From positions 34,579 through 98,578 of IMG/VR virus record IMGVR_UViG_3300020202_000063: DNA of 64,000 bases. One strand, given 5' to 3'. Positions 56,637-64,000 of this stretch are shown piece after piece. The notes beneath the pieces were generated by a model, which saw only the letters and a list, made by a program, of their open reading frames with translations, was not told the origin of the DNA and did no database searches. Position numbers and translations under genes: made by a program. The DNA is from a virus. Each line of letters begins with the position of its first letter. Position 1 is the stretch's first letter.

Positions 56637-56876
56637 TCAATATTTTACACTGTCCGTTGGTGTTTCATTCGTTTCAACCTCGGGTCGAGTATCATTCGAC
56701 CGGCGCTTGCTGAAATCTTCTGTAAGGCGTTCAGCGAAATACTTAATCGATTTTTTTTGTGCGGGAGTTACAATGCCGAGCGGATGCAGGCTTGCTGCGC
56801 GCTCAATCATATTCTTGATTTTCGACCGATATACGGGCGAATAGGATGGATTCGACTTTTTATTTTCCTGATTCAT
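56637..56876 (-). CDS. Unknown 79-aa protein
   Basis: Basic, helical (VYRSKIKNMIERAASLHPLG) with a Thr/Glu/Asp-rich C-terminus. It precedes the WYL-like gene by 10 bp. Not recognised. Confidence 0.67.
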   Translation of the reverse strand: MNQENKKSNPSYSPVYRSKIKNMIERAASLHPLGIVTPAQKKSIKYFAERLTEDFSKRRSNDTRPEVETNETPTDSVKY

Positions 56877-56903
56877 GTAGTGATATTTCTAAGGTAAAAA
56901 ATT

Positions 56904-57674
56904 TTATTGCGCCACGTCAAGCACTTTCTGATATTCCAATTTCAAATAAGGGAAGTAGCAGCGTAGCAAGAGGTTATTCGCTATCTTCTCTGAGAAAGTA
57001 AAAGTGCGAGTGCGGCTTTCATATGCTGCGACAATTTCTGCATCATATTGCTTATAATCCGCTTCAAGCTGTTCGACCGAATAGCGTTCGGGTGTCGCCT
57101 TGATTTTCATCAGGTAATTATATTCGTCCGCCCCAAAATCACGGCAGTTCACAACATATATTTGATGGCGGAAAAAGTGAATACCGGTCCACAACAATCG
57201 AAGAAGGTGCGTGGCATTGCGATAACTATAACCGTAAGTGTTAAGTGATTCTTTGCGTTTGGAACCCAAGACACCGGCGCGCTCACCTTTTGCAAGACGG
57301 AATTCGCTTTGGGCATAGCCGCGCAATACATTGAACAACTTGCGACTATCGATTAGATTATGCGCTTCCGCCCTAAACAGGTTGAATTCGGGCGCGCACA
57401 ACGTAAATGAATCAGAGGATGCGAATAGCATTTCAAATGCCTCTGTATTACCTTGATGGAGTAAACGCACCCAAGCCGACAATTCCTTATAAACAATATC
57501 CTGCTGAATATTTGGATTTTGTTTACGATATTCCTCGTTCTTGGCTGTACCGATGATATGTTTGGCATCGGTGTTCATATACAAGCCGCGCACATCTATA
57601 TCCGAATTGTGTGTATTCAGATGATATAAGTGCGAGCCGCCCTTAAATTCACAAAGCTTCTTAATATTATCCAT
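56904..57674 (-). CDS. Nucleotidyltransferase of polymerase-beta type
   Basis: A 256-residue protein with the active-site motif GGSHLYHLNTHNSDIDVRG near residue 12: Gly-Ser and the Asp-x-Asp pair of the polymerase-beta fold. Length and layout match predicted nucleotidyltransferases in large phages, which may modify RNA or nucleotides. Its substrate is unknown. One base separates it from the preceding HAD-like gene. Confidence 0.8.
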   Translation of the reverse strand: MDNIKKLCEFKGGSHLYHLNTHNSDIDVRGLYMNTDAKHIIGTAKNEEYRKQNPNIQQDIVYKELSAWVRLLHQGNTEAFEMLFASSDSFTLCAPEFNLFRAEAHNLIDSRKLFNVLRGYAQSEFRLAKGERAGVLGSKRKESLNTYGYSYRNATHLLRLLWTGIHFFRHQIYVVNCRDFGADEYNYLMKIKATPERYSVEQLEADYKQYDAEIVAAYESRTRTFTFSEKIANNLLLRCYFPYLKLEYQKVLDVAQ

Positions 57675-57675
57675 A

Positions 57676-58185
57676 TCAAAACATATCCTTTATTTCAATT
57701 TTCACACCCAAAATCTTCTTCGCTTGGAATACCGTTCTAGGGGTAATTCCAACATAAGGGTCAACGTGAATAAAATTGTTCCTTTGTGAATATAGCATGT
57801 CCGAATCATCATCTAAGATGATATAATTTGTATAATTGTAGTAAGGGCAACCAATCGCGGCTGGATTATCTTTCATCCAACAGAGAATTTCATTGCCGCG
57901 CACGATAGAATCGGCATCAGGTCCGCGCCGCAAGTCCTTCGTTTTATCAATTACTTCCCCTATAAAACCCTTACTAAGCAATATATCCTCAAGTTCCTGA
58001 ATAGTCCTATTAAGTCGCCAAGTAGAAGATACGACAACCTTTGCGTCGCTAGCCTGTACAATTTGATTGAGTAAAACAACACTATCTTCGTCTATATCAA
58101 TCAATCCCATCTTTTTACTTTTTGCATAAAAATGGGAGTTTAGCACTCCATCAAAATCCAAAAAAATTATAGGATTACCCTTCAT
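57676..58185 (-). CDS. HAD-like hydrolase
   Basis: A 169-residue haloacid-dehalogenase-fold protein. The catalytic motif is IIFLDFDGVLNSHFY near residue 5 (DxDG), motif II is VVVSSTWRLN near residue 52, and YIILDDDSDM is the acidic motif near residue 125. Such enzymes remove phosphate; polynucleotide or nucleotide 3'/5' phosphate is one possibility beside the nucleotidyltransferase, but there is no direct evidence. Confidence 0.85.
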   Translation of the reverse strand: MKGNPIIFLDFDGVLNSHFYAKSKKMGLIDIDEDSVVLLNQIVQASDAKVVVSSTWRLNRTIQELEDILLSKGFIGEVIDKTKDLRRGPDADSIVRGNEILCWMKDNPAAIGCPYYNYTNYIILDDDSDMLYSQRNNFIHVDPYVGITPRTVFQAKKILGVKIEIKDMF

Positions 58186-58376
58186 TCTTTTTGTTTTGTT
58201 GTCACGTCCGCTTTAACATTCATGGCGCTAAATACAGACCTGATTGCCATATCTACCATGCGACGACAGATTTCATTCAGCACCTTTTCCTTCTCTTCCT
58301 TCCCTATACCATCACAGGTGATAAGCGCGGCTTTCAACTCCTTAATATCTGTCTTTTCTATATCGTCAAATTTCAT
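58182..58376 (-). CDS. Unknown 64-aa helical protein
   Basis: MKFDDIEKTDIKELKAALIT and further helices. The start at 58376 overlaps the preceding stop (ATGA); its own stop overlaps the HAD ATG in the same way. Not recognised. Confidence 0.68.
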   Translation of the reverse strand: MKFDDIEKTDIKELKAALITCDGIGKEEKEKVLNEICRRMVDMAIRSVFSAMNVKADVTTKQKE

Positions 58377-58689
58377 GCGAACCTGCCGTTCCAAAAATTA
58401 CGGACTAAATTAAAAATACGAACAAACAAATTGGGCTTGGCTGGTTCCTCTACCTTATTACGCTTAATCTCAATTTGATAGTTCGGATATTTCTCCTGTA
58501 CCTTCTCATATAGAAAGTCGAGAGAAAGATTATTGGGGTCAATAAGATATTGCCACTCAACCCCACCCCCTTTCCAACCAAACCGTTTGCAGGTCTGATT
58601 GGCTGCGAAATGCGCAACGGCAAGGGCGTCAATTATAAAACTCTTACCCTCGCTCCTGTTAGTATAAATTCCACGTTGATATTATGCAT
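58373..58689 (-). pseudogene. Frame-broken protein of about 105 aa
   Basis: ATG at 58689 gives MHNINVEFILTGAR then shifts; the -1 frame continues KSFIIDALAVAHFAANQTCK, LIDPNNLSLDFLYEKVQEKY, and NLFVRIFNLVRNFW, stopping at an ATGA overlap with the next gene. A G3 run (AGGGTA) is the likely site of a missing base. Start and stop both agree with the operon's overlaps. Not recognised. Confidence 0.6.
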
Positions 58690-58981
58690 GTAAATCTTCC
58701 AGTTTTTGGGTGGCCCGCTTTGTATAGTCGGGCGCGCAAATCGTCATAGTGACAGTCACCAACTCCAATGCAATACCCTCAAGGTCCGTATGTTTTACGG
58801 CTTCGTCGGGACGCACGAAAAAATCCGCCTTACCAAGTAACGGCGTACTATATGGTATATCTGGGCCGTTTAAACGAGAATGCACCCAAAGATACTCGCC
58901 CGCTTTACAAGTGGTGCGAGAACTCTTTAAAATCCGCCAGCAATAATATGTCTGCGCGGTCTCAGTCGTTGGGGTCGTCAT
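58682..58981 (-). CDS. Unknown 99-aa protein
   Basis: Begins MTTPTTETAQTYYCWRILKS; helical-beta mix ending KRATQKLEDLHA. The ATG at 58981 was taken; the longer frame has no protein-like leader. Not recognised. Confidence 0.67.
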   Translation of the reverse strand: MTTPTTETAQTYYCWRILKSSRTTCKAGEYLWVHSRLNGPDIPYSTPLLGKADFFVRPDEAVKHTDLEGIALELVTVTMTICAPDYTKRATQKLEDLHA

Positions 58982-59042
58982 CGCTTGGCTTGGGCCACAG
59001 TCCGAGGACGATTCCAACTAGAATAAGGAGGATTACCAGCAC
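58962..59042 (-). CDS. Possible 26-aa membrane peptide, GTG start
   Basis: From GTG at 59042: LVILLILVGIVLGLW then a polar PKPSDDDPND tail. AAGGAG lies just before the GTG, but the spacing is short. It overlaps the next start by 20 bases. Confidence 0.35.
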   Translation of the reverse strand: MLVILLILVGIVLGLWPKPSDDDPND

Positions 59043-59110
59043 AACTCCTTAGACTCTAGTTGGTTTCGTCGTGTTCGAACTTTTTTCTGTCTTAAGTAAT
59101 TCTGAATCCG

Positions 59111-59995
59111 TTACTTGGATTTGACGAATTTACCATTCGTGCCGCGCACGTTATGGAAGCGCTGACCGCTAGGCTTAAGCCCAAACTGCGAGCGCTTAAC
59201 GAGCGGCTGAGATACCGCCGATTGTAGTGTCTTGTACTCGCCCACGAGTCGCATGCGGCAAGCAACCATCTTGGATGATTCGGCGTGAGCCACATTACAC
59301 ACATCCTGCGGGTCAATCTGAGCGATTAGGAGCCGCCCGCGACCAGTGTAAACGTTGTTCTGGTCGAAATCGCCATTCCAATAGTTCTTGTTGGCGACGT
59401 ACAGTCCAACCGTACCACACTCTTGTTCACCTTCACGAATCTCGTTACGAGGATACGTATATTCATACCCCACTCGGTAGATTTGGGTCTTACAATGCTT
59501 GCCATTACGCGTTTCGAAAAAGTGACCAGTTTTGTTGTACGGCGCTCTACCGTCCTTATCTACCAATTTGAATGCGGTAATGAATCCATCCTCAGTAATC
59601 GCAAGATGATTATGTTCGAGGAAGCTAAACAGCTTCGAACGCACGCCCTCGCTAACGTTCTTATACAGACGGTCCAAGAATCGCGCCAATGGCTCGAATG
59701 GCAATCCCTGCTTCAAAAAATCGAGAATGCGCATAGCGATTACACCATGTACTTCGGTGCCGTTATAGGTAACAGCATTATCGTACACACAAACCGCACC
59801 ATGACTGTAGCGCTGAATTGCACCAACCCGGTCCAGCAAATTAAGCAACCCGTTGTAATCACGCTTGCGATACAATTCAATTGCCTGTGGAAAACGGGGG
59901 TCGGACTTGGTAATGCTAAACTCGCGGTCCGCAATAAGAGTTAAAAAGTTCTGCGTGAGAATGACTGGATAGACTGTGGACTTTTTTGTAGACAT
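59111..59995 (-). CDS. rIIB: rIIB-like protein
   Basis: A 294-residue homologue of T4 rIIB: FSITKSDPRFPQAIELYRKR, MRILDFLKQGLPFEPLARFL, FLEHNHLAITEDGFITAFKL and NNVYTGRGRLLIAQIDPQDV are the typical terms. In T4, rIIA and rIIB affect lysis timing and exclusion by lambda rex, though their biochemical role is unresolved. The start MSTKKST at 59995 was chosen. It follows rIIA by 63 bp on the same strand. Confidence 0.85.
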   Translation of the reverse strand: MSTKKSTVYPVILTQNFLTLIADREFSITKSDPRFPQAIELYRKRDYNGLLNLLDRVGAIQRYSHGAVCVYDNAVTYNGTEVHGVIAMRILDFLKQGLPFEPLARFLDRLYKNVSEGVRSKLFSFLEHNHLAITEDGFITAFKLVDKDGRAPYNKTGHFFETRNGKHCKTQIYRVGYEYTYPRNEIREGEQECGTVGLYVANKNYWNGDFDQNNVYTGRGRLLIAQIDPQDVCNVAHAESSKMVACRMRLVGEYKTLQSAVSQPLVKRSQFGLKPSGQRFHNVRGTNGKFVKSK

Positions 59996-60058
59996 AATTT
60001 TCGTAATTTCGGGAGCTAGCGTTTCAGAACATATTACATATGTCAAGGTTTTATTTTA

Positions 60059-62299
60059 TTATGCTGCGATTATCTGGGTTTGTGTAACTGGCGCTGGGCT
60101 AGCAATTTGTGTTGCTCCACGCAGCGCACGCATCTGATTTGCAAGTTCAACTGTTTCGATATAGTCCCGCACTAACGGAATTTCAGTTCCGCTAATGTAA
60201 GAAAACCGTTCAAGCAGCGGATAAGCGGCAACAACCTTTTTCCATTCATCCACCATCGAATACGTTGGCTTGTTTGGTAGCTCCGCGATTTTCGAAGTCA
60301 AACGTTGTAATGCGTTACGAATTTCGCGGTCCTTCTCAGCCTTTTTTGCGGCTAACTGAATCGTCTTTGCCTTAGTAATATAATCGTTTAGAATTGTACC
60401 AGAAAATGTTACGTTATACATTAATTGGTGCTTCAGATATTGTGCCTGTTCCGAATCAACAATATTCTGCGCAGCAACGGGGCTGAATTTTACATTACTA
60501 CAGGCTTCCTCAATATACTTGTCCAATGTAATCCAGTCTGCCGACGCTTTAATTTCATCTAAAACGGGGGGATTTTTACCCGTTAAAGAACTCTTGATTC
60601 CATATACTTTAGGAATCTGCTTAATAAGATTCAACTTTAACAAATATTCAAGGTTTTGTTGAATCCTCTCATTAGAATGTAAATAGGCGTTGGGCGTGAA
60701 CCCGCGAATAGTCAAATAAACGCCACCTTCATCCACGTCGATTTCAGTGGGTTCCCACCAATCCGAATTCTTATCTCGATAAGCATTTGGTTTCTTTGGA
60801 ACAAACTGGAATAACTTCAACCGGTGCTTTTCATTATGGTCACCGGGTGAAATATCGCTTGCGTCGCGCTGGACAACAATCTCACTGGCTTTTTCAAATA
60901 TGCTATCATCGGTGCCATTAATCTTGTGAAACTCCTTACGTGCCTCATCACTCTTGAAACGAATTGCATGATAGTATGAATCACGCATGGCGGGGTTCTT
61001 ATTTCCATCGGTTTTTAAGCGAAACCCGATGCGATACTTTGCGCCGCGACCACCATCCAAATCATTTATAAAGAATTTGTTGTAATTTGTGGCTTCCAAA
61101 GATGGGTTGCTATCGTACTCTTTAACGCGCCAATTACCACGCATATATGATAAACAAAACGATTTAGCCGAAACACCATCAATCCAAATAGTTTTGTTTT
61201 TGTCGGATGGATTTTTGCGCCCACACCACAAATACTCATCTTCAATTGGAATACCTTTCCAGCTAACTGTTGGGGTATCACCTAACACTTTACCGATTTT
61301 ATGTGCCTGCCCGCCATAGCGAAAATACGACTTATAGAGTTTTTTTGCTTCAAGGATATTGGCGCACTTGTCGAAATCCTTTTGAATTACACTCTTTACT
61401 TCTTTTTCGATTTCATCCAATCGAGTCTTAATTGCCTTCACCGTTTTATCGTCATAATTCAATCCCTGACGATTGGTTTGAGGCGTAATTTCACTTGGAC
61501 CAAAGACGAGTGTAATACCCATATCGGATTCGAGAAAATCCAATTGGGTGTTTGTAAGACCGGGAATATCGCGCGGCTCAATCTTGTACCAATAGATACC
61601 ACCAACGGCAACCGGATAGTCCAACGACTTATCGAGCCACCAATTAGTCCCACTGAGGCTCTTATCGATTGCTTGAAATTGAAAGTTTGGAACTCCCTTT
61701 ATAATGGGGCGTGGATTATAATACTTGAACGCGCGGTGGGTTGCCTCAATAAAGGCGGGTATATCTTTTTCTTGGACTGGAACAGTAACTTCAACCCCAT
61801 TTGGTTCTGCCGAATCTTGGGTGTTGACATGTACAATCTCGGGTAGTCCATCTCCATTCATGAAGACCGAATACGAACGCCGCTTGCCATTATCATAACA
61901 GGCGAGGGTATAAGTATCCGAAAGGGCCAGCGCGATTAGCTTGCCAATACCGTAGCCGCCCGCTTGATTCTCATCGGTATCCTTGGTCGAATCGAACGCC
62001 GTGCAATAGCGTTCCATTACAAACTCATGTGACATGCCAATACCGGTATCACGAATCACCAATTGTGGCTCCAATTTGGATGGAAGCCGAACGGTGAACG
62101 GTTCATTGGCTTTTCCCGCCAACTTCATCGAATCAAAACAATTCTGACCCAATTCCTGTAGCGTACCCAAAATCGGGTTAGAATACAGATTCTTCGTCAG
62201 AATTGCAAACAGTTTACCATCGGCCTTGATACCAAAGGCATTCCGCTGCGATTTCTTGATATTGGTTTCGACCGTAACGGGATTCTGATTGATAATCAT
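60059..62299 (-). CDS. rIIA: rIIA-like GHKL ATPase
   Basis: A 746-residue homologue of T4 rIIA. The GHKL ATP-binding parts are clear: N-box ELGQNCFDS near residue 46, G1 box DTGIGM near residue 82, and G2 box GGYGIGK near residue 115. The remainder is the large middle region and a helical C-terminus. It precedes rIIB as in T4-like phages. The promoter at 62306 puts its ATG 6 nt after the -10, so the mRNA should be leaderless. Confidence 0.88.
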   Translation of the reverse strand: MIINQNPVTVETNIKKSQRNAFGIKADGKLFAILTKNLYSNPILGTLQELGQNCFDSMKLAGKANEPFTVRLPSKLEPQLVIRDTGIGMSHEFVMERYCTAFDSTKDTDENQAGGYGIGKLIALALSDTYTLACYDNGKRRSYSVFMNGDGLPEIVHVNTQDSAEPNGVEVTVPVQEKDIPAFIEATHRAFKYYNPRPIIKGVPNFQFQAIDKSLSGTNWWLDKSLDYPVAVGGIYWYKIEPRDIPGLTNTQLDFLESDMGITLVFGPSEITPQTNRQGLNYDDKTVKAIKTRLDEIEKEVKSVIQKDFDKCANILEAKKLYKSYFRYGGQAHKIGKVLGDTPTVSWKGIPIEDEYLWCGRKNPSDKNKTIWIDGVSAKSFCLSYMRGNWRVKEYDSNPSLEATNYNKFFINDLDGGRGAKYRIGFRLKTDGNKNPAMRDSYYHAIRFKSDEARKEFHKINGTDDSIFEKASEIVVQRDASDISPGDHNEKHRLKLFQFVPKKPNAYRDKNSDWWEPTEIDVDEGGVYLTIRGFTPNAYLHSNERIQQNLEYLLKLNLIKQIPKVYGIKSSLTGKNPPVLDEIKASADWITLDKYIEEACSNVKFSPVAAQNIVDSEQAQYLKHQLMYNVTFSGTILNDYITKAKTIQLAAKKAEKDREIRNALQRLTSKIAELPNKPTYSMVDEWKKVVAAYPLLERFSYISGTEIPLVRDYIETVELANQMRALRGATQIASPAPVTQTQIIAA

Positions 62300-62305
62300 G
62301 GCGAA

Positions 62306-62334
62306 ACTGTGGACGCGAAAATTGCATCCGTCAA
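62306..62334 (-). promoter_or_regulatory. Early-type promoter of rIIA
   Basis: TTGACG, 17-bp spacer, CACAGT, 6 nt to the ATG at 62299. It lacks the CCCTATT arm. Confidence 0.65.
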
Positions 62335-62355
62335 GATTTTTTTTGAAAAATTGTA

Positions 62356-62805
62356 TTACGCTGCGGTACGGTATTCGGCCAAACCCACCTTATCGATGCC
62401 GTACATGAAATTGATTCGCGATACCTTATCCATAAAAGATTGGACTAATTCTGCCGCTTTTGATTCAACCGCACACTCGTCCCTAATGGGAAGTTTAATG
62501 TCTTCAACATGTTCGTAGGTAAACGGCTCAACGAGATTATTTATAATTACCTGCGCCCTATAGTAGTCCGTTAGTGCTTTCGTAAGGTTTTCTGCTGTCG
62601 TGCACACATAATAAATGCTGCCCAACCCCAAACTAGATAACTTCGTTCTCTTCGAAAGTCCAAAATTCCTAACAAGATTTTGGCATCGTCTTATAAAATC
62701 GTAATCTCCTTTAAAACCGAGGGCAATCCCTTTCCCGTAGGAACTAATTAGAAATTCGCCTGTTTCTTCTTCAAGTTTAATATATTTGACATTATTTTCA
62801 GTCAT
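62356..62805 (-). CDS. Unknown 149-aa protein
   Basis: Alpha/beta with MTENNVKYIKLEEETGEFLI and a helical C-terminal half. The ATG at 62805 is chosen as more protein-like; 62838 is an alternative with neither having a good ribosome site. Not recognised. Confidence 0.67.
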   Translation of the reverse strand: MTENNVKYIKLEEETGEFLISSYGKGIALGFKGDYDFIRRCQNLVRNFGLSKRTKLSSLGLGSIYYVCTTAENLTKALTDYYRAQVIINNLVEPFTYEHVEDIKLPIRDECAVESKAAELVQSFMDKVSRINFMYGIDKVGLAEYRTAA

Positions 62806-62847
62806 ATGTGAGTCGCATGAACTGGTCGGTCCATACAACCGATTTAA

Positions 62848-63105
62848 TCAGGCAACCCTATAACATTTTAAAGCCCTTTCGAAAGCTTTAAAATTGGTAT
62901 CAGGGTCCAATGGGTGCTCCAACAGGTGTTCTTCTCCCGTTACATCCTTAAACTTATCCCTGAACTCGATTTCAAGTTTATCGGGCATCTTTTCACCCTC
63001 TGGCTCAAGTATATACCCGAAAAAATTGCTGGCTAGATTGGCCCACAAATCAACTTCTGGTGTTTGAGTCAGAGTATAATCACTTATTTTATATACCTTA
63101 ATCAT
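62848..63105 (-). CDS. Unknown 85-aa acidic protein
   Basis: Alpha/beta, acidic (MIKVYKISDYTLTQTPEVDL; EPEGEKMPDKLEIEFRDK). It lies 6 bp past the preceding stop. Not recognised. Confidence 0.68.
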   Translation of the reverse strand: MIKVYKISDYTLTQTPEVDLWANLASNFFGYILEPEGEKMPDKLEIEFRDKFKDVTGEEHLLEHPLDPDTNFKAFERALKCYRVA

Positions 63106-63111
63106 TTGTTT

Positions 63112-63324
63112 TTAACCGGCGGTATCGTGTAGCAACTTTTTCAAGTTTGCAATACGTTTTTTAGAACCGAAAAGTAGATTGGCGGTTTCCACCGACAAAC
63201 CCTCGTCATTATATACGTGGCCGTTAGTAACGGCCCAATTTAACCACTTACCAAGAAGAATGATAGATGAACTGTCATTCCTCTGAACCTTCCGCGCTTT
63301 CTTGATATCCGATTGTTTTTCCAT
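63112..63324 (-). CDS. Unknown basic 70-aa protein
   Basis: Starts MEKQSDIKKARKVQRNDSSS; basic, helical (FGSKKRIANLKKLLHDTA). Overlaps the preceding gene by 50 bases. Not recognised. Confidence 0.63.
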   Translation of the reverse strand: MEKQSDIKKARKVQRNDSSSIILLGKWLNWAVTNGHVYNDEGLSVETANLLFGSKKRIANLKKLLHDTAG

Positions 63325-63502
63325 GTTTGTCGAGATTGTAATTTATTCTAGCGCGTATCTCGGCAATTTTCTTACGTGTTTTCTGTCGCAGACTTGTGAG
63401 TTCTTTTGATTCACGTTTTAGACGCTTCAATATGAATTTTTCCCGTAGTAGCTCTTGCGAGAGAAATTCCAGTGTATCGATAACGTCTTTCTTTTGGTCC
63501 AC
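63275..63502 (-). CDS. Basic 75-aa coiled-coil protein
   Basis: Heptad-like Lys/Arg/Leu/Glu repeats through residues 10-55 (LEFLSQELLREKFILKRLKR). Overlaps the next gene. Not recognised. Confidence 0.66.
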   Translation of the reverse strand: MDQKKDVIDTLEFLSQELLREKFILKRLKRESKELTSLRQKTRKKIAEIRARINYNLDKHGKTIGYQESAEGSEE

Positions 63503-63520
63503 GTATTATATTACACGTAA

Positions 63521-63742
63521 TTATGCCGACTTTTTTGGTGCACGTAGCGGTTGATATGCATCATTCTCTGCATACTGTGCGAAAATTTCGCCGCCGAAGC
63601 GCCCCGCATTTTGGCGCGCATAAAAAAGCGCTAAATCGCAACCCCACCGGTCTGGGCCGGGAGAAGTATTATATGAGGCACTGTAACCAAAATCGGTTTG
63701 CCCCGGATTAATCACAATGTAACGAATAGGTTTGTTGTTCAT
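63521..63742 (-). CDS. Unknown 73-aa protein
   Basis: Beta-rich start (PIRYIVINPGQTDFGYSASY), then WGCDLALFYARQNAGRFG. Not recognised; lies 15 bp past the preceding stop. Confidence 0.66.
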   Translation of the reverse strand: MNNKPIRYIVINPGQTDFGYSASYNTSPGPDRWGCDLALFYARQNAGRFGGEIFAQYAENDAYQPLRAPKKSA

Positions 63743-63757
63743 GAGTATGAAATTGTA

Positions 63758-63991
63758 TTACTTTGATTCGATATATTGCTTCATCCATTCGACTTCGGCA
63801 ATAGCATCGGGTTCATGATATGCTACCAAATAGTAATCAGGAAAACGGTCGTCCGGTCTCCACAATTCGCCATAAAAAATCTCAACGTTTGTGCGGCGCT
63901 TAAATGTAGCAAGGAATTCCTTATACAAATCTTCAAGTGCTTCGAATGCATCGTTACGACGCCTAAAATTTGAAATTAGAGTTCGATTCAT
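63758..63991 (-). CDS. Unknown 77-aa protein
   Basis: Helical N-terminus (RRRNDAFEALEDLYKEFLAT), then beta (VEIFYGELWRPDDRFPDYYL). The minus-strand series continues beyond the window. Not recognised. Confidence 0.65.
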   Translation of the reverse strand: MNRTLISNFRRRNDAFEALEDLYKEFLATFKRRTNVEIFYGELWRPDDRFPDYYLVAYHEPDAIAEVEWMKQYIESK

Positions 63992-64000
63992 TGTATTTTA

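Noticed and set aside
1-64000. CRISPR array or integrase/attachment site
   Set aside because: No regularly spaced repeats and no integrase or excisionase gene were seen; the tRNA alone is not evidence of an attachment site.

Overview
The window is a 64 kb slice of a tailed bacteriophage genome (Caudoviricetes). At the left edge is a head operon: portal, protease/scaffold, a decoration-like protein and the major capsid protein. Fibre-type and LamG-type structural proteins follow. The remainder is a dense accessory/early region of mostly small, tightly packed genes, including a phage rIIA/rIIB-like pair. No terminase, tape measure, tail sheath, DNA polymerase or helicase is visible, so this is part of a considerably larger genome. 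Nothing in the window fixes the host beyond being a bacterium (signal peptides, sigma70-like promoters, Rho-independent terminators).

Layout. (1) 1-15.4 kb, plus strand: head genes, a terminator and a free-standing endonuclease after the capsid gene, then a run of small virion-type proteins, two LamG-domain proteins, a tandem-repeat protein, a BppU-like protein and a tail-tube-like protein. (2) 15.4-22 kb, minus strand: a 1275-residue repeat-rich fibre, an HExxH metalloprotease, PhoH-like ATPase, an unknown 304-residue protein and Hsp20. (3) 22.1-26.1 kb, plus strand: an accessory operon joined by ATGA stop/start overlaps, with ATP-grasp, endonuclease VII-like, DUF4326 (frame-broken), YopX-like and cytosine-methyltransferase-like genes plus 31- and 32-residue minigenes. 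(4) 26.1-26.75 kb: a gene-poor, repeat-rich segment lying between convergent units. (5) 26.8-64 kb, almost wholly minus strand: about 100 mostly small genes, one tRNA-Met-type gene and two plus-strand homing endonucleases.

The most distinctive feature is regulatory. Between about 29.9 and 41.5 kb, and again before rIIA, minus-strand transcription units begin with sigma70-like promoters (TTGTAT/TTGTAA or TTGAC(A/G), spacer 16-18, TATAGT-type -10). In sixteen of nineteen the -10 box ends only 6-9 nt before an ATG, leaving no room for a Shine-Dalgarno sequence and predicting leaderless or nearly leaderless mRNAs. Many carry an AATAGGGT-ACCCTATT inverted repeat whose right arm runs into the -35 box, a plausible operator. 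Downstream genes in each unit are mostly joined by ATGA overlaps.

Many genes here are under 60 codons and are reported separately, several of them single- or double-span membrane peptides. Four otherwise convincing genes are broken by one-base frame changes (mostly at homopolymers), which could be sequencing errors, real mutations or recoding. The two antisense homing endonucleases each have their start codon inside a predicted hairpin and run into the 3' end of the opposing gene (a tRNA in one case).
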